Positions 1 to 11,700 of a stretch of 64,000 nt of DNA are shown one piece after another. Both the position numbers and the translations under genes were made by a program. The DNA is taken from contig JALQBC010000041.1 of NCBI GenBank assembly GCA_023375675.1, positions 62,001 through 126,000 of the forward strand, written 5' to 3'. The notes beneath the pieces were generated by a model, which worked only from the letters and a program-made list of their open reading frames with translations, did not search any database and was not told where the DNA came from. This DNA is from Cytospora piceicola. Its lineage: Eukaryota > Ascomycota > Sordariomycetes > Diaporthales > Cytosporaceae. The first letter of the stretch is position 1, and each line of letters starts with the position of its first letter.

Positions 1-825
1 CTGGGCGATAGGGAAAGGCCCAGGGGCTGCCGTTGTTACCCGAATAGGCAATTCTGCCCTCATTGCGACAACCCGATTGGTGGATCGGCCGCCTCTAGTC
101 GCCGCCGCGCGATGTTCCGCATTGCGGGTCACCGGCCGGACGGACCTGGTGTGGCGTGTACTGTGCACCCTGAGGCTAGCAGCTAGCTGCGGCGTTTTGG
201 ATCATTGCAGTATAGTCAGCGGAGGACACGGAGAGAACGTCATTGCCACCAAGCGATGGTGCGGCCGGCGGCGAGCCCCGTGGTTACAAGCCTTTGTTCC
301 AGAGGCATACACTCCAAACACCGAGAGGCCCGAGTAATGCTACCGTACGGAGTATCCAGCATCCGTCATCATCAAAAGGGCACTAAGGATGTGATCGCCA
401 CCTTGTGTCGCCCTACAAGGCGTAGCGAATGACTTATACGGCATTTGGATGCCGAGCACTGAGTATCAACAGCTCTAGGTGAGATATTGTCAGGGACAAC
501 ATCACCCATTTGACAGGTCGCCTCCGAATGAACTTGACAATACAATGCTCGTAACCGTAGAAGGGACTGTTGTAGTTATCCCTGAGTCCTTGCGTATTGG
601 AAGTATAAGTAGAATTGTGTTTGTATTGCTCTCGTTGACTCCCAACTTTTGATAGAACTCTTTTGTCCTTGTTGGGGAGGATTCGAGATAGAATTTCCTG
701 GCCCCGAGTAATGTACATGCATACAGGATTCGTGTAAGATATGTGCAACGCGAAATGTTCGAAATCGATGACACGCCCAAGCCTATGCAATACCGACTCA
801 ACCACATGCATCTTAACCAAACCAC
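1..825. other. Intergenic, no gene recognised
   Basis: Sequence downstream of the GH5 stop codon up to the left edge. The open frames on both strands are short, lack a recognisable domain and do not join by plausible introns. The part next to the GH5 gene should hold its 3' untranslated region. Confidence 0.5.
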
Positions 826-2347
826 CTAAGCACGGGAGAAACACGTCGTCATGAGCGCCGTGTCGACGAAGTCTGCAGCAGTGTTGCCCGTAGGCGTGAG
901 CGACAGCGCGTAGGTACTGCTGAAAGCCCCGGCAGCCCATGCGATATAACCCAGAAAGACATCGGCGTTCTGGTTCAGGAAGGTAAGCTCTTCGCAAACA
1001 TACTTTTCGCAGGACACAGTGTTGCCGCCGCCGGTCTCGCTGACCATGGCCATGCGGCCGTGCTTCCGCAGCCAGGTGGCCAGGGGCGCCGTGCCTAAGG
1101 CGGTGCCGTTTGTGACGCATTCCGGGGACGATCCGGTACCGTCCGCGTCGAGGTACATGTGCACATCGAAGTGGATGTTGGCAGTGCTTCCGTCTGGATT
1201 GGTGACTGCCAGAAGAGCGGCGCCGGCCTCCGTGGGAAGTACTCCGGCTGCTGAGAATGAGGAACCCGGGATCAGGATCACTGGGGAACGGAGTGTTAGC
1301 CATATTCCCTCTTAGGGGCCAGTCTGCCCCTGGTGGTACTAATAGTGAGTACTTACTGTTATCTGGTGCCAAATGGCGTATAGCGGTAACAGCTGCCTGA
1401 ACTGTTGCAGCCCAGGGCGCGATATGCACTGCAAAGTTCAAAGTCAACACTTGAAAAGTTCCAAAATGAACCCAGGGGGTGGAGGCCAGTCGATGAGCTG
1501 TCGAAGGACCCAGAAACTCGCCCCAGAGGCCCAAAGCCGCACGTTGAGATGTGAGTTGACTTACAGTCATGAGGTTCATTCATAATTCCAAATATGACGT
1601 TCGTATTCGTGCCGTACTTCTCTGCGAGTGATGTCCACAGGGCAGCGAACTGTTCGTTGGTAGGGCCACCCTGACCAATGATCCCGCCATTCCAGCGCGC
1701 CTACACCACACTATATTAGCAAACCACCAGAGCCACTGTATCCGTGGGGTTTTGCAAGAATATGGACGTACATAGTTGTGGATATCGACAACGCACTTCG
1801 CCCCGGTCGCCAAGCAGCTCTGCATCAACTGGTCGTATGTCGCGAAATTTGACGCGTCAAGAACGCCACCCACGACACTGTTCGTGAGATACTGCCAACT
1901 CACTGTAAGACGGAATATGTTGAGGTGGTCCTTGGAAGTAAAGTGTTGCATTTGTTCGGCTGCAGTTTCGGGCACGGCAACACCATTCACTGAACAGTAT
2001 CCATCCTGGTTACAAGAGAAGTCTAGCCCGGGTATGTTCACCCCAGCGTAGGTTGTTCTTTGCGTTGTAACCAACGACAGGGGTTTCGGGGCGGCGGCGG
2101 CTAAGCTTGTACTGGGGTCGGCCACAGAAGAGGCAGAGGTGGGAACGACGGAGGAAGTGGTCACTGATAGAAGGGTGCTGTTCGCTGAAGAGACAGAAGT
2201 GGTGGCGATGGAGGGATGGGCCACTGTCAATGAAGTGTTGATAGCAGATGTTGTGACCGGCGTTGAAGTCGAGTGGATAGATGACAGGGCTGCGGTTGCT
2301 GCTGTCAAGACAGAGCTGAGCCTGGGGGACCTTGGGATGCGAGCCAT
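826..2347 (-). CDS. Secreted GH5 endo-beta-1,4-glucanase
   Basis: Four exons fit in frame: 2347-1772, 1700-1565, 1428-1357 and 1280-826, giving 412 aa. The catalytic domain is of glycoside hydrolase family 5 (EGII/Cel5A type), which cleaves internal beta-1,4 bonds of cellulose outside the cell. Seen: the acid/base motif IMNEPHD (Glu about 234), the nucleophile motif MVSETGGGN (Glu about 343), VDIHNYARWNG and YAGVNIPGLDFSC at the start of the barrel. The N-terminus has a hydrophobic leader followed by about 60 residues rich in Ser and Thr, like the linker that normally joins a CBM1 cellulose-binding module to the catalytic domain, but no Cys-rich CBM1 is present. The introns have good GTAAGT or GTACGT donors. 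ATG at 2347 is the only start upstream of the leader. The enzyme class is firm; exact substrate preference is inferred. Confidence 0.88.
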
Positions 2348-2548
2348 CGAGAGAGAGGACTATTTCAAAAGGACCAGCGGTGAAGGTCAGAAATATCGTA
2401 TCGAAAAGGGTGAAAAGTATCGTGTAGTTCGGCGATAGGCTAAGGTACGAAGTGTCGAAGTGTCAGAATATCTGCAAGCGTGATGGTGTTGAAGGGCACT
2501 TGAGGTGAAATCAGGCTCCCTACATTACAACAACAGGGAATGTACGGT

Positions 2549-2556
2549 CTTTTATA
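2549..2556 (-). promoter_or_regulatory. TATA-like box of the GH5 gene
   Basis: TATAAAAG on the minus strand, about 200 bp upstream of the GH5 start codon. Position and sequence suit a fungal core promoter; not tested. Confidence 0.35.
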
Positions 2557-4729
2557 TCGATTGTGACTTGAACGTGCCTCGGTGAAGCCCCCGGCGGATC
2601 AAGAGATCCGGAGGAATGACTTCACTGAGAGGAGTCGATTGCATACAACCGATCGGTCAACTGGTGTAGACCATTCGCATCGCATGTGATGGAAGTTCTA
2701 CACAGGTACGTACACACACACTGACAGTGACACTAACCCCACTGTACCTCACGGCCACGTGAGATTGTGCGGCGAACCAACCCACAGGGGACTTCCGCCA
2801 CAGCTAGCAGTAGGTTTTCTTTGTTCTAGTACAGCGGCGAACACTAAACAGATGATCTTCCGGGTGTCTCTGCCGGGGAATACTGACAGGTCGTCATGCC
2901 AGTGGACCCGCGAATGGCATATTGGTGCCAAGGTCGTAAGAAATATGACCCATCAGGCCCAGCGGAGTACGATCCTCAGTATGACGCTGGAATGGTCTCG
3001 GCGGGTAACTGTTTCGGATCCTATTTTAGGATCCCGCCCTCCGGGGCGAGACCTCCACCGGGGTGAGACCTCCGCCGGGGCAAGAAACGGTGATCGACGT
3101 TACAGCTAGCAGCTGGACGCCAAGATTCGACAGTTATTAACACTACTCACGGAGCAGTTCATCCATACAGTCATAACTTCATTAGTGCTTACTTGTGTAC
3201 GATTCATCCCAATAACTGTGGCTGTCACTGCGCGGAAAGTGGGCGGTAGAGCTCTGGATTGATTCTGTCCCGCATAATCTTGGTTGCGGAACAATGGGAC
3301 TTTATCAAAGAGAAATGGCGCCTAGGTGATTACGGGCTGAAGTTTGAAGATGGGGTCATGGGATCTACTGATAGGAGCCCTCATAGAAGCCCTCAAGAGG
3401 TCCAAATCCAGACTCAACCGGAAGACTTCAGGAAACCATGAATATGCACAACCTAGATGGCAAGTAATCAGTAGAATGGGGCTTTCCTGTCGCTTGGGTA
3501 GTATCACTTGTCCGGGTCCAGAATTCCACGGCTGAGTGTTCACATTTTCTGCCTCCGACCATTGCTCCTATGTCCACAATATATGTGATGAGATATTTCC
3601 TGCTTCCTATGTAACAAACCTTTAATGAAGCCCTCACTGCCATTTTAGTCATATATTGTCTTATGATCTTGACCTCGGGACTCACAAACTACCGAGTCGT
3701 CTGAAGTAGATACCCGGTACCTAGGTACAAGATGACCTCGCGAATTTCTGAGCTTTTCCTTTTATCCTCCATGCCGAGGTGACCCCGGTTTGGCTCAACC
3801 TCGATGAGGCTCTGGACTCTCGATCCATCAACACCTTGTCTCTGACATCGCTACCGTAGTCAAAACCCGACTTTGACTACATATGTACTGCACCCAGTCA
3901 ACTGGCCCTTCCAGTGTTCGAGGCATCAGTACCTCCGGGACATGCATCTGAGAATGTAGCCACATGTTCCTGCACTGAACGCAAAACCCTAAGTTCCCAT
4001 GGGTAATGAAGCAGGAAAACGAGACGAGTTGCCAGGGTCGGTTCTAAGAGATGCTGTGAGCTTCTGTCGAAGTCTCTAATACTGACAACTGCCTTCGACA
4101 CATAGGCCGGGCACAGGCCTACCTTTCTGAACTCCCAGGTGCCCGCAGACCATTTAATGTATTGATAATTTTATATCATTATTAAACTAGCTTTTAGCAT
4201 TTTTTCATTCCGTCGAAAATGAATAGCGTAAGAGACAATGAAGCTATTTCTGAAATCAAATCCCATCATCCTTAAAATATGCCTGTAAAGAGATTGGTCC
4301 GAACATTGAAGATGCTCATCTCCAGGGCTGTGTGTCTCATCCGGGAGAGCAATTCCTTCATGTTGGTCACAACGAGTCTGAACATGACGGAATATAGTTC
4401 CCGTCAGAATGACATCGTAGGTCTTCGATTTGACACTCTGTTCTCTGTGGTATATTGGTAACACTCCACAGGTGCAGACCGCCATGAAGAGATCAGCCTT
4501 TAAGGTTTCCTGTTTGTAGCAACATGAGTAATTCGGAATTTAAGGCCTCATGAACAAGGACTCTTGCGGGCATAGGAATTTTCAAGGATGAGAATCATTG
4601 GGAAAGAAACCCTGGTGTCGTATGCTCTGGCTCGGCCCAAGTTCGTTCCCGTGGGCATGATACCAGTTGACATGTGCCTGATGGCGGAGTTGAGAGGGAG
4701 TAGTCAGCCATAGAGCCCTGTAAGAGAGA

Positions 4730-4808
4730 GGGGGGGGGGGAAGGTAAGTAAGTAAACAGGTAAATAAGGAGATAAATTAGAAAGTAAGTAGGTAGGTAGG
4801 TAGGTAGT
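4730..4808. repeat. Poly-G and GTAA/GTAG microsatellite
   Basis: A run of 11 G is followed by a degenerate array of GTAA units that becomes regular GTAG at its right end. Simple-sequence DNA in an intergenic stretch; no function proposed. Confidence 0.7.
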
Positions 4809-5757
4809 TCTCCCTATGCAAGTCTAGCATGTTAAGCTAAAGACTCGGTATATTGATGACGCCTCGCAGGGTCTCGAGAGTTTTGATCTGATGCTAGTTT
4901 TCGATCCGCTCTTCAGTACCTCGACATACCGTAATTGGGGCTTTATCCCCTGAAACATGAAGCTACATAGGTACAACCGAGGACCTAAGTAGGTACCTTC
5001 CAAGGTTGTTAGGTAAGAAGAGATACCGCAAAAATACATAGATACTCCGGTACCTTGTACAAAAGCAGCTTTATTTTGGTATTGGTTACTGGCAGGCCGC
5101 TACAAACGAAGACATTAGGGTTAGGGTATGCCGGGCCAGCACGCACATCGACGGTCGTTCATGCAGCAACAGACAAACAGCTCAGCCAAGGACTCAAGGT
5201 ACCCACCCTCTCTGCGAACATTTGAAACCCCCAACTCATTTCAAGGATTTCTAGGCCCTATAATGATCCATCATAAGTGGAACAGCTTCATACACGACTT
5301 TTCCCGTCCGCTTTGACGCGACCAACAACCACCTTGATCTTGACCGTTTCGAGCCTCACCTGCAGAATCAAACAGACACGGCAACACCTGCGCTGCCTGC
5401 CCTTATTGCTCAGAGTTTGCGTCGGGCCTCACGCATAATCTGAAGCGGTGCTACTGCGTGGCTGATGCAAAATCCCGTGGCAAGCCCCAATCACGTACAG
5501 CTTCTCGATAACATTATCGATCACATACTCTTCTCGAGGTCAAAGCCCTTTCGACGTGCTTCTTCGTTTTTCTGCCTAATACCACAGACCTCCCATTGTT
5601 CCGACTCAACTCACCTTTCTCTTCCACAAAATTACTTCCAAATTTCCCTCTTGACAACCCATGAGCCCTTCCATCAATTGTTACAAGACATCGAGCTCTA
5701 GAGCCCTGTTTCACCTGCAGTCAGCGTACCTGGATCGTACTGCACCATATTCTGATC

Positions 5758-8700
5758 ATGTCTCTGCTGGAAGGAGTCTTCAACCACCTCGTCCTACCGC
5801 CCAAGTTGCCCGGGCGACAGGACCCTCAGCTTGAAGATGAGTCTCAAGATTTCATCAAGCGCCTTCTCAAGGCCGTTGACACGTTGAGCGGCACCACGAC
5901 TAACGCGCACATGAACGGCACGCTGGCCTCGGTTCGACAATCCCTCCAATTCTGCAGTGTGCTCAATCGTGGGCGACTCGACAAGGATACACTCACCTCT
6001 GTTTTCCGAAGGTTTGAGGGAGAGCAGTTGGTGCTTTACGTCGTCGAGCAGAATGCAGCCCTATTGATCCGACGGACCAAGAGGTACGTTTGTGACTCGA
6101 GAGCCAAATACATGATCTATTTTTAAAGAGATCTTACTGACAATCATACAGCAGTAACAGAGTCGCGTCCGTTGTTTGCGAGGCCTTTGAAGCATCTGCA
6201 ACATCCGAAGACGTCCTGGCTAGTGAGGGTGCACTACAATGGGAATTTCCTGGCCGGGCTTCTGAGGTCTCAGAAACTCGATTCTTTGCCCAGGATTTCC
6301 AAGACAATCTCGCCGACTTCCTCGAAAAGGCTAGCATGGATACATTGAGCCGTTTGGTAGCACACACCAGAAAAGCAAGGTCAGTTTGCTCGATCACCTC
6401 CGACACACCTACTTTGCACTCTGCTGACAAATCTCTTGAAAAGTGTCGACATCAGTGAGGTCCGCGATGTCACGGATCCTGCTTTGATTACCCAAATGCT
6501 CATGCCCCTCCTGGACACTCTGGGTGTTCCTGTCCAGGTGCCCAAGCTTTGGAAGAGAGTTCGAGATGACGTGAACATCAACGTTGACAGCGACAAAGGT
6601 GCGGTCCGGCCTTTCAGACGACATCCGTTCTGGCTGGTTCTCCGAGTGGCAGTCGAGAGGCAGCTGTGCCTTTCTCTGGGAGACATCGAGGGACGTGCAT
6701 GTTACAAGTTCATCATTTGCATTGTCCTTGCCCACCTGCTCCAGGATGTCGTCGGGGAACTTCGCCCAGAGCTGACTCTGCTATTGCGAGCCAAGTTGTC
6801 GAGGCGATTGGCCAAACTGGAGCAGGAGAGATCGCAACAGCTCGACACCAGCATCTACGATTTGTTTTTCGAAAGCACAGGCCCATGGTTCAGGAGTATC
6901 ATCGAAACAGTTACAGAACGCATCAACCATGTTTGGACAAACTTCAAATCAAAGACAACGCGGAAGGTCGAGAGGCTGCCCTCGCACGCGCCACCTAGCG
7001 ACTTCCGCTTGTCTCTTCCAAACAGTGGAAGACATCTGGCTGACCTTCTCTCACTGCGTCCTGCTCAGCAAACCCAGGTTGCCACTTTGCAGTCCCTTCG
7101 AATCAGCGATGAGGGGATCAAGCAGGTGCAAAAGTTCACGAAGCGGTATTTCGACCTTGCAGAACTGGAGAAATCCATAGAAAAGTAAGTCTTTGCCACC
7201 CTCCCAAGCCTAGCCTATGCGTTCTCCATCCCCAACATCCCTTCAGCTCGACTTATCAACGCCCTCTTCAAAACACCACTGACTCGGTGCCTTACTCTCA
7301 GGGATGCAACGCGACTCGTCAGTGACGAGGCTTCACATGATCAACCCATGGAGCGATGTGTCGAACTGGCCGAATATATGTGCGAATACTTCGAAAAAGT
7401 TGGCGCCGACTCCTATGCTTCAGATCCTGAGCTCATGAGCACATTGGTCTTGAATATTTTCTATCTGTGGGTTCTGATGGACGTAGTCGCACTCAGAGCT
7501 TGTCCTCTCCTCCGCGACTTTCATCCAGTTTTCACGCCGCAGCTACTCGATTGTTTGCAGCTTCCCAATGCCCGTGACTTCGCGCGACTCCAAGCAATAC
7601 AGCAGTACCTCCACCAACGCATTGAGAGATGCCGACTGAAGTCTCACGATGTATTAACGGGATTTGAATCAGTAGATTCCTTTGCATCCAAGTACGTGGC
7701 CCAGTCAACTGCTTTACAGGTGCTCAAACGACAAATCGAGATGGCCTCCGACAACGCTCGTGAGAAGAAGGAGATAGAATGGCAAAAGATATCGCAAAGG
7801 TGCGACGAGCTTTCACAGACAATCGCCGAATTCGCCTGCGTTTGCACATTTGGTGGGGAGGATGGGAAGCGAACCCATGAAGACATCATGTTGTGCAAGA
7901 AGTGCTATTTCTGGAGAGAACGGAACCGTCTCGAGATCAAGGTCCACGAGGATTTCCTCCCCAACCACGGCAGCAGGAAGTCTGGCATAGTCTTTGAGCT
8001 TGCTATTCCCCGGGAAATCGAAGTTTACAGGAACGTTACCTTCCGGATTGTTCGAGACTTGGCTTGGCCTTCGAAGACGACCGAAGCAAACCCTCCCTTA
8101 CTCCTAGAGAGCTTCAGTCAACTTCAGCCTTACAAGAAACCTAGATGTGTTACTGGTGGCATCACGCTCGCGTCGCCGGCAAAAAGCTTCCTACACACAC
8201 ACTGGGAGGAGTTGAAGGTGAGGCGGAGCTGCCTTCGCGACATTATCCTTCCCCATGCGCCGCAGTTCGAGCTTTTCGATGCGGGCCGCAAGATCTGGGT
8301 CAGGGAAATTGATCGACAGGCCTTGACGTTACAGCATCTCTGCGGCATCTATGTCCCCAAGTGCTTGGAGAATGTCCTGCCGGCAAACCCTCATCCACCA
8401 GCTGTCGTGGAAGGTCCTTCCTCGTACGCTGTAATTGCAAACCAGCGAGAATGCCCGCAACATATGTCTTTGCATGAGTTTTCAGCCTACCAAAGCCTTC
8501 TCTCCGGAGAATCTCGACGTTGGATGAACATACTCGTGGAGCTGGGCTCTTCGAACCTCAATTTCGGCAACAGCGATACAGTCAAGTTACTTTCACAGCT
8601 TGCTGTTCAAGCGGGACCTGCAAACGTTGGCCACCGGTTGCGTGAGGCCTACATGGTGTTCGATGACGACGCATTTTGCTACCAGTGGGCTATGATGATT

Positions 8701-11700
8701 CAACAAAAGCTTGATGGTATCAAATCGAATTGGAGAGAGGTCAACTGTATGCAATTGTGCATAACTCTTGCTCAGCGTCTCGGCTCCTTCGCCACGTCCA
8801 GGCCGGCTCGCCACAAGGCTGAACACTTGGTCAAGCGTGCCCGCAAGGCTACATTGAACTGGATTATACGCCTCCGTGAAGAGGTCAGGGGTGCGAAGGA
8901 CAGTACCACGGCTGAGAGGGCCGCCGGTTACGCTTTTAAGGCCGCACTCCTGTGCCGTAGGACCTTTGCCTTGACTTCATCGCTCCTCGATGCACAAGAC
9001 ATACAAACCTACTGCGAAGCTTCCGTTGCTTTGCAAGAAAACATGATAGCCAACTTTGAAAAGGACCCCTCTCTTCGAGCCATGCTCATCAAAGACACCA
9101 AGATGGCCTGGGACCTTCAGAAGTTGGTGAAAGAATCGATAACCGCCCACCCTCAGAGTCTGGAGGCGGCCATCTCCAATAGCTGGTCGACATCTGACAG
9201 TACCCACACGAAATTTAAAGATTGGACTTCTTTGGATGGGCAAGGCCCATGGATGGCTGGACACATCTTCACCACTTTTACGACACATGGCCATTCTTTC
9301 AGCCCGAAGCAGACGGTGCATTTCAACTTTCTGGAAGGATTTCTTCTCGTCGATGGAAAACCGTTGGGTAAGCTTCCCCTGAAGATCAGCCAATCCGACG
9401 TAGTGAGGGAGCTATTTTCGAATGCACACCTTCGAACTTGGCCGTCTATGCAAAGCGGCATGACACATCAATTAGCAAACTTTATTGAAGGCAATGAGAT
9501 TCACTTCGGCTTGAGGAATGAAGAGGTTGTGATCCGGACAGTCTCATCCTGCGGGACGCTCGAGTTCATCCCCCGCAGTGTGTTCAGCAAGAACGGAGTC
9601 GCTGACCTACCTATCAGTCTTCTTGAAAACTGTACACATTGGTTGAATGTGTCGACTGGTTGCTTAGAGATCAGACGGAAACCAAAGATATGGAAGTCGC
9701 GACCACGAAACTGGATCATTGACCTTCGTCAACGTGAGTGTAGACGAGGGATTGGGAAGATCTCTCGTCTGGTGGACCCCCATTCACCAACTGCTCGTAA
9801 AGTGGCGAAGGTCTTCGAGAATTTTGAGCAACCTGGCCAACTTACGATTTACCAGCCAACAACAAAGAAGATTACGGTCGACATCAGCCGCTTCGAGCTC
9901 TCGTTCCAAGTAAATAGGAACTTTCGGCTGGAGGAGCGGAAGCTGGGCAAAGAAATCGACGCGGACCAGGATGCGGGCTGCCTCTACGGTTTGCTCAGCA
10001 AGCTCGTCCTTCGTGATACTGCGAATAGAACTAGACGAAGCATCATCGTTCCTATCGGACGAAGTTTGCACCGCCTGTTCGGTATGCACGTTGCAGTCAC
10101 CGTAGAGGCTTCAACGAACATCAACGCCTACGCCAGCTTTGACATTGACGACGCCCTTGGCCGACTCACATGCCCTCCTGAGCCCGCTCTGGTCTATTTC
10201 AAGGCACACCTTCACGCCTTGACCTCATTTCCGATGCCTGATCCCCTTACTGGAAGAACTGGTACGGAAGAAGCTGTCCAGATTCTCCAGTCTGGAGTGG
10301 CCCAGCCATGGTCCCCCCTAGGGAAAGAAGCCATCACGCGCTTACTTTGGATCTCAAACCTCAGCGCGGCCCGGGAATTTTATCCCAAAGACAAGCGGCG
10401 ACTTCAGAATGTTAACTGGAACCCTCACCTATCAGTGACAGTCCAGCATGAGCGATTTGAGACCCTCGCACGAGATCTCCTCCGAAAGTCACATCGGCTC
10501 CAGCCCTTTTTCCACAACACCTTGGAGGTGGAAGAAGTCGAACTCCCATCTCATCTCCGAAGTAGAGGTGAGATACATCGGTCTCTGTACGAACCGCATA
10601 TTATCCACCCTTCTCGTGTACAGTCTTCTGGACTCAACTCTACACTGGACCGAGTGTATCACTCCAGAGATCAGAGCGAAAACTCCGAAGAGGCTATCCA
10701 CGTCATCCAAGTCGCTGAAACCATTTTTCGGCGACCGTTCCACTTGACAGGCAAAACAACTTTGCAGGAAATGCTTCACGGTCACCGGCTCATTGGCGGA
10801 TTTCAACAAGATCACGCTCCTCCCGCGGCTCTCAGCAAACTAATCGACGATGATGTGATTGATCAGTTGGGGCAGCTCGTGGACTTCAGCCGGCAATTGG
10901 AGCCTACTCAACTTTTCAGTCTCGCTTTCCGGCTCTCTTTGCTCGCTTTTCAGCCTCAGGCTAACTTGGACTTGCTTGAGGTCCTGGTTGCTTTTGCTAG
11001 AATTGATGCCTTGAAAGTTATCGCTCCCCCTCCTCACGCTGTCTTCATCGACTTCGACGTCACTGAACCCACGGTTGATCTACTCGAAAAGTTGATACGT
11101 CCCATCTGGCCCGAATTTGAGCTTCATACCAATCGAAAGATTCAGGATGCTCGTGACAGACACATCTTCCGCTGTGAAGAGGACGGACGCCGTCTCGCCC
11201 TGTGGTTTGTTCGGCAGTGGCCAGCTGCTGAGCTTTCTGTGGAGTATTTCCAGCCTGGGACTCAACTTATCGATGAGGACGAAGCTCTCGAGGCAGTCCT
11301 TCCAACTTGGCAGCGCATGATACACAATCTGGAGCTCAGGCATTATCTCGAGGACGTACAGCCTATCTTGGATCGATATGTCATTGAAGCGGACGCTGCT
11401 GTTGATTCGTCTCCTCCGGTATCCCCCACCATATATTTTGCCTCGGTTACTCGCAATAGTTCGGTCATCCCATCCCTTTCTTCCGAACTTCTCACGAAGT
11501 GTGTGCCCAAGACCATCGAGAGCAATCTATTCCCACCGCCTAGCCGACTTTTGCAGAAGAGAATCACTCCAGGCCCACTTAAGACCGCTCCTTGGAAACA
11601 AGTGGAAGAGTTAGAACGGATATTGAATACGTTCGCCAAATCCACTGATGCTCTGAGGAGGCAATATGGGAATGACTTGGTGAAGAGTTTACATGCCATG

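Larger units (their letters stand above)
2348..5757. other. 3.4-kb intergenic region
   Basis: Promoters of the divergent GH5 gene and giant DUF3638 gene lie at its ends. No protein-coding gene is recognised. Small features: a perfect hairpin GGATCCTA-TTT-TAGGATCC at about 3016-3034, then two imperfect copies of a GAGACCTCC(A/G)CCGGGG unit near 3048-3081; an 11-G run at 4730-4740 followed by a decayed GTAA/GTAG tetranucleotide tract to about 4807; and two adjacent TTAGGG units near 5115-5126. Confidence 0.5.

Noticed and set aside
3016..3034. GGATCCTA hairpin as a terminator
   Set aside because: Fungal polymerase II genes do not end at such hairpins, and no transcript end is expected there.
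5115..5126. Two TTAGGG units as an interstitial telomere
   Set aside because: Only two copies; chance or trivial repeat, and both flanks are normal genic DNA.
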